Assembly (NCBI GenBank): GCA_945862235.1
Contig: CAMAYU010000009.1
Span: 1 to 64,000 of the forward strand
From: Schlesneria paludicola DSM 18645
Lineage (GTDB): Bacteria > Planctomycetota > Planctomycetia > Planctomycetales > Planctomycetaceae
Direction of reading: 5' to 3'
Length of the DNA stretch: 64,000 nt
Positions within the stretch are counted from its first letter, which is position 1; the number at the start of each line of letters is the position of its first letter. The translations under genes were made by a program, and so were the position numbers. Below, piece after piece: positions 63,432-64,000 of this stretch. Under the pieces are notes generated by a model, which saw nothing but the letters and a program-made list of their open reading frames with translations, ran no database searches and had not been told where the DNA came from.

Positions 63432-64000
63432 TCAAATTTTGAATTCGTCGAGTTCGACCGTGAGGCACTTTTCCTCGCCGTCGCGCAGATAGATGACGGT
63501 CACGATGTCGCCCGGTTGTCGCAAACCGATTTGCTCGACCAGAGTTTCAAAGTTTGGGATGGCGACACCGTCAAACTCAAGGACCACGTCTTCCGGTTGA
63601 AGTCCGGCGGCATCACCCGGTCCGTCGGGGACGAGACGACTGATGACCAATCCGTTCTCAACCAGCCCGCTTGACGGTTGCACTCCCATAAACGCGGGGC
63701 CTCGTTCGGCAACGACACCTTGCAAGTCCGCTTTGAGTTGCGCGAGGGCTTCCGGAGAAATCTTCGCTCCGGTCGGTCCCTTGATGACGTACAGCGCGGA
63801 TCGCTGCTGGAATCGAGCGGCAGGTTGAAAGTCCTCAATCCGTCGGAGGTACTTGAGGCCCTCGTCGCCACCGATCCACTGACGATTGATCATCGCCGCC
63901 TTGATGGGAGGAGGCGGGGCGTCGCTGTCGGGGTCTTCGTCAACGTGGAACCGGACGAGTCCACCGAGCTTGCGGAACGCCGCCAGCGCACGCCGATGGC
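63432..64000 (-). CDS. PDZ domain protein, 5' end beyond window
   Basis: Frame stays open to window end (RKLGGLVRFHVDEDPDSDAPPPPIKAAMINRQWIGGDEGLKYLRRIEDF); PDZ part MGVQPSSGLVENGLVISRLVPDGPGDAAGLQPEDVVLEFDGVAIPNFETLVEQI. Confidence 0.8.
   Translation of the reverse strand, partial: HRRALAAFRKLGGLVRFHVDEDPDSDAPPPPIKAAMINRQWIGGDEGLKYLRRIEDFQPAARFQQRSALYVIKGPTGAKISPEALAQLKADLQGVVAERGPAFMGVQPSSGLVENGLVISRLVPDGPGDAAGLQPEDVVLEFDGVAIPNFETLVEQIGLRQPGDIVTVIYLRDGEEKCLTVELDEFKI

Overview
The window looks like a Planctomycetota chromosome segment. This is inferred from DUF1501, FHA, ExbD and PQQ-propeller families, the zinc-ribbon/ExbD fusion, and the dispersed 'NPKRKRG / TRSVSED' palindromes. Most of it is ordinary housekeeping: aconitase (cut by the left edge), EttA, a type I secretion trio, TerC x2, YugP-like peptidase, HPF-like protein, CsrA, SbtA/SbtB with a divergent LysR regulator, glycerate kinase, SecDF, YajC, Tgt, DUF1501, BioB, LepA, an OYE-family enzyme and gamma-carbonic anhydrase. 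Four parts deserve attention. (1) A co-oriented block at 50.7-62.4 kb encodes a TonB/TolA-like single-TM protein, ExbB, two ExbDs (one with a zinc ribbon), a transmembrane FHA/beta-propeller protein, a fused family-5 solute-binding protein without a permease, and a secreted protein. It is the best candidate for an undescribed system. (2) An exact 21-bp-period repeat array at 8484-8710 flips orientation around a central palindrome. (3) A decayed pilus-like locus at 3.0-9.2 kb is bracketed by nested palindromes. (4) Several palindrome families occupy intergenic junctions; one copy appears to have cut a VapC-like toxin to about 10 codons behind its antitoxin. No tRNA, rRNA, CRISPR or transposase was recognised. 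All calls come from reading the sequence; no searches were run.
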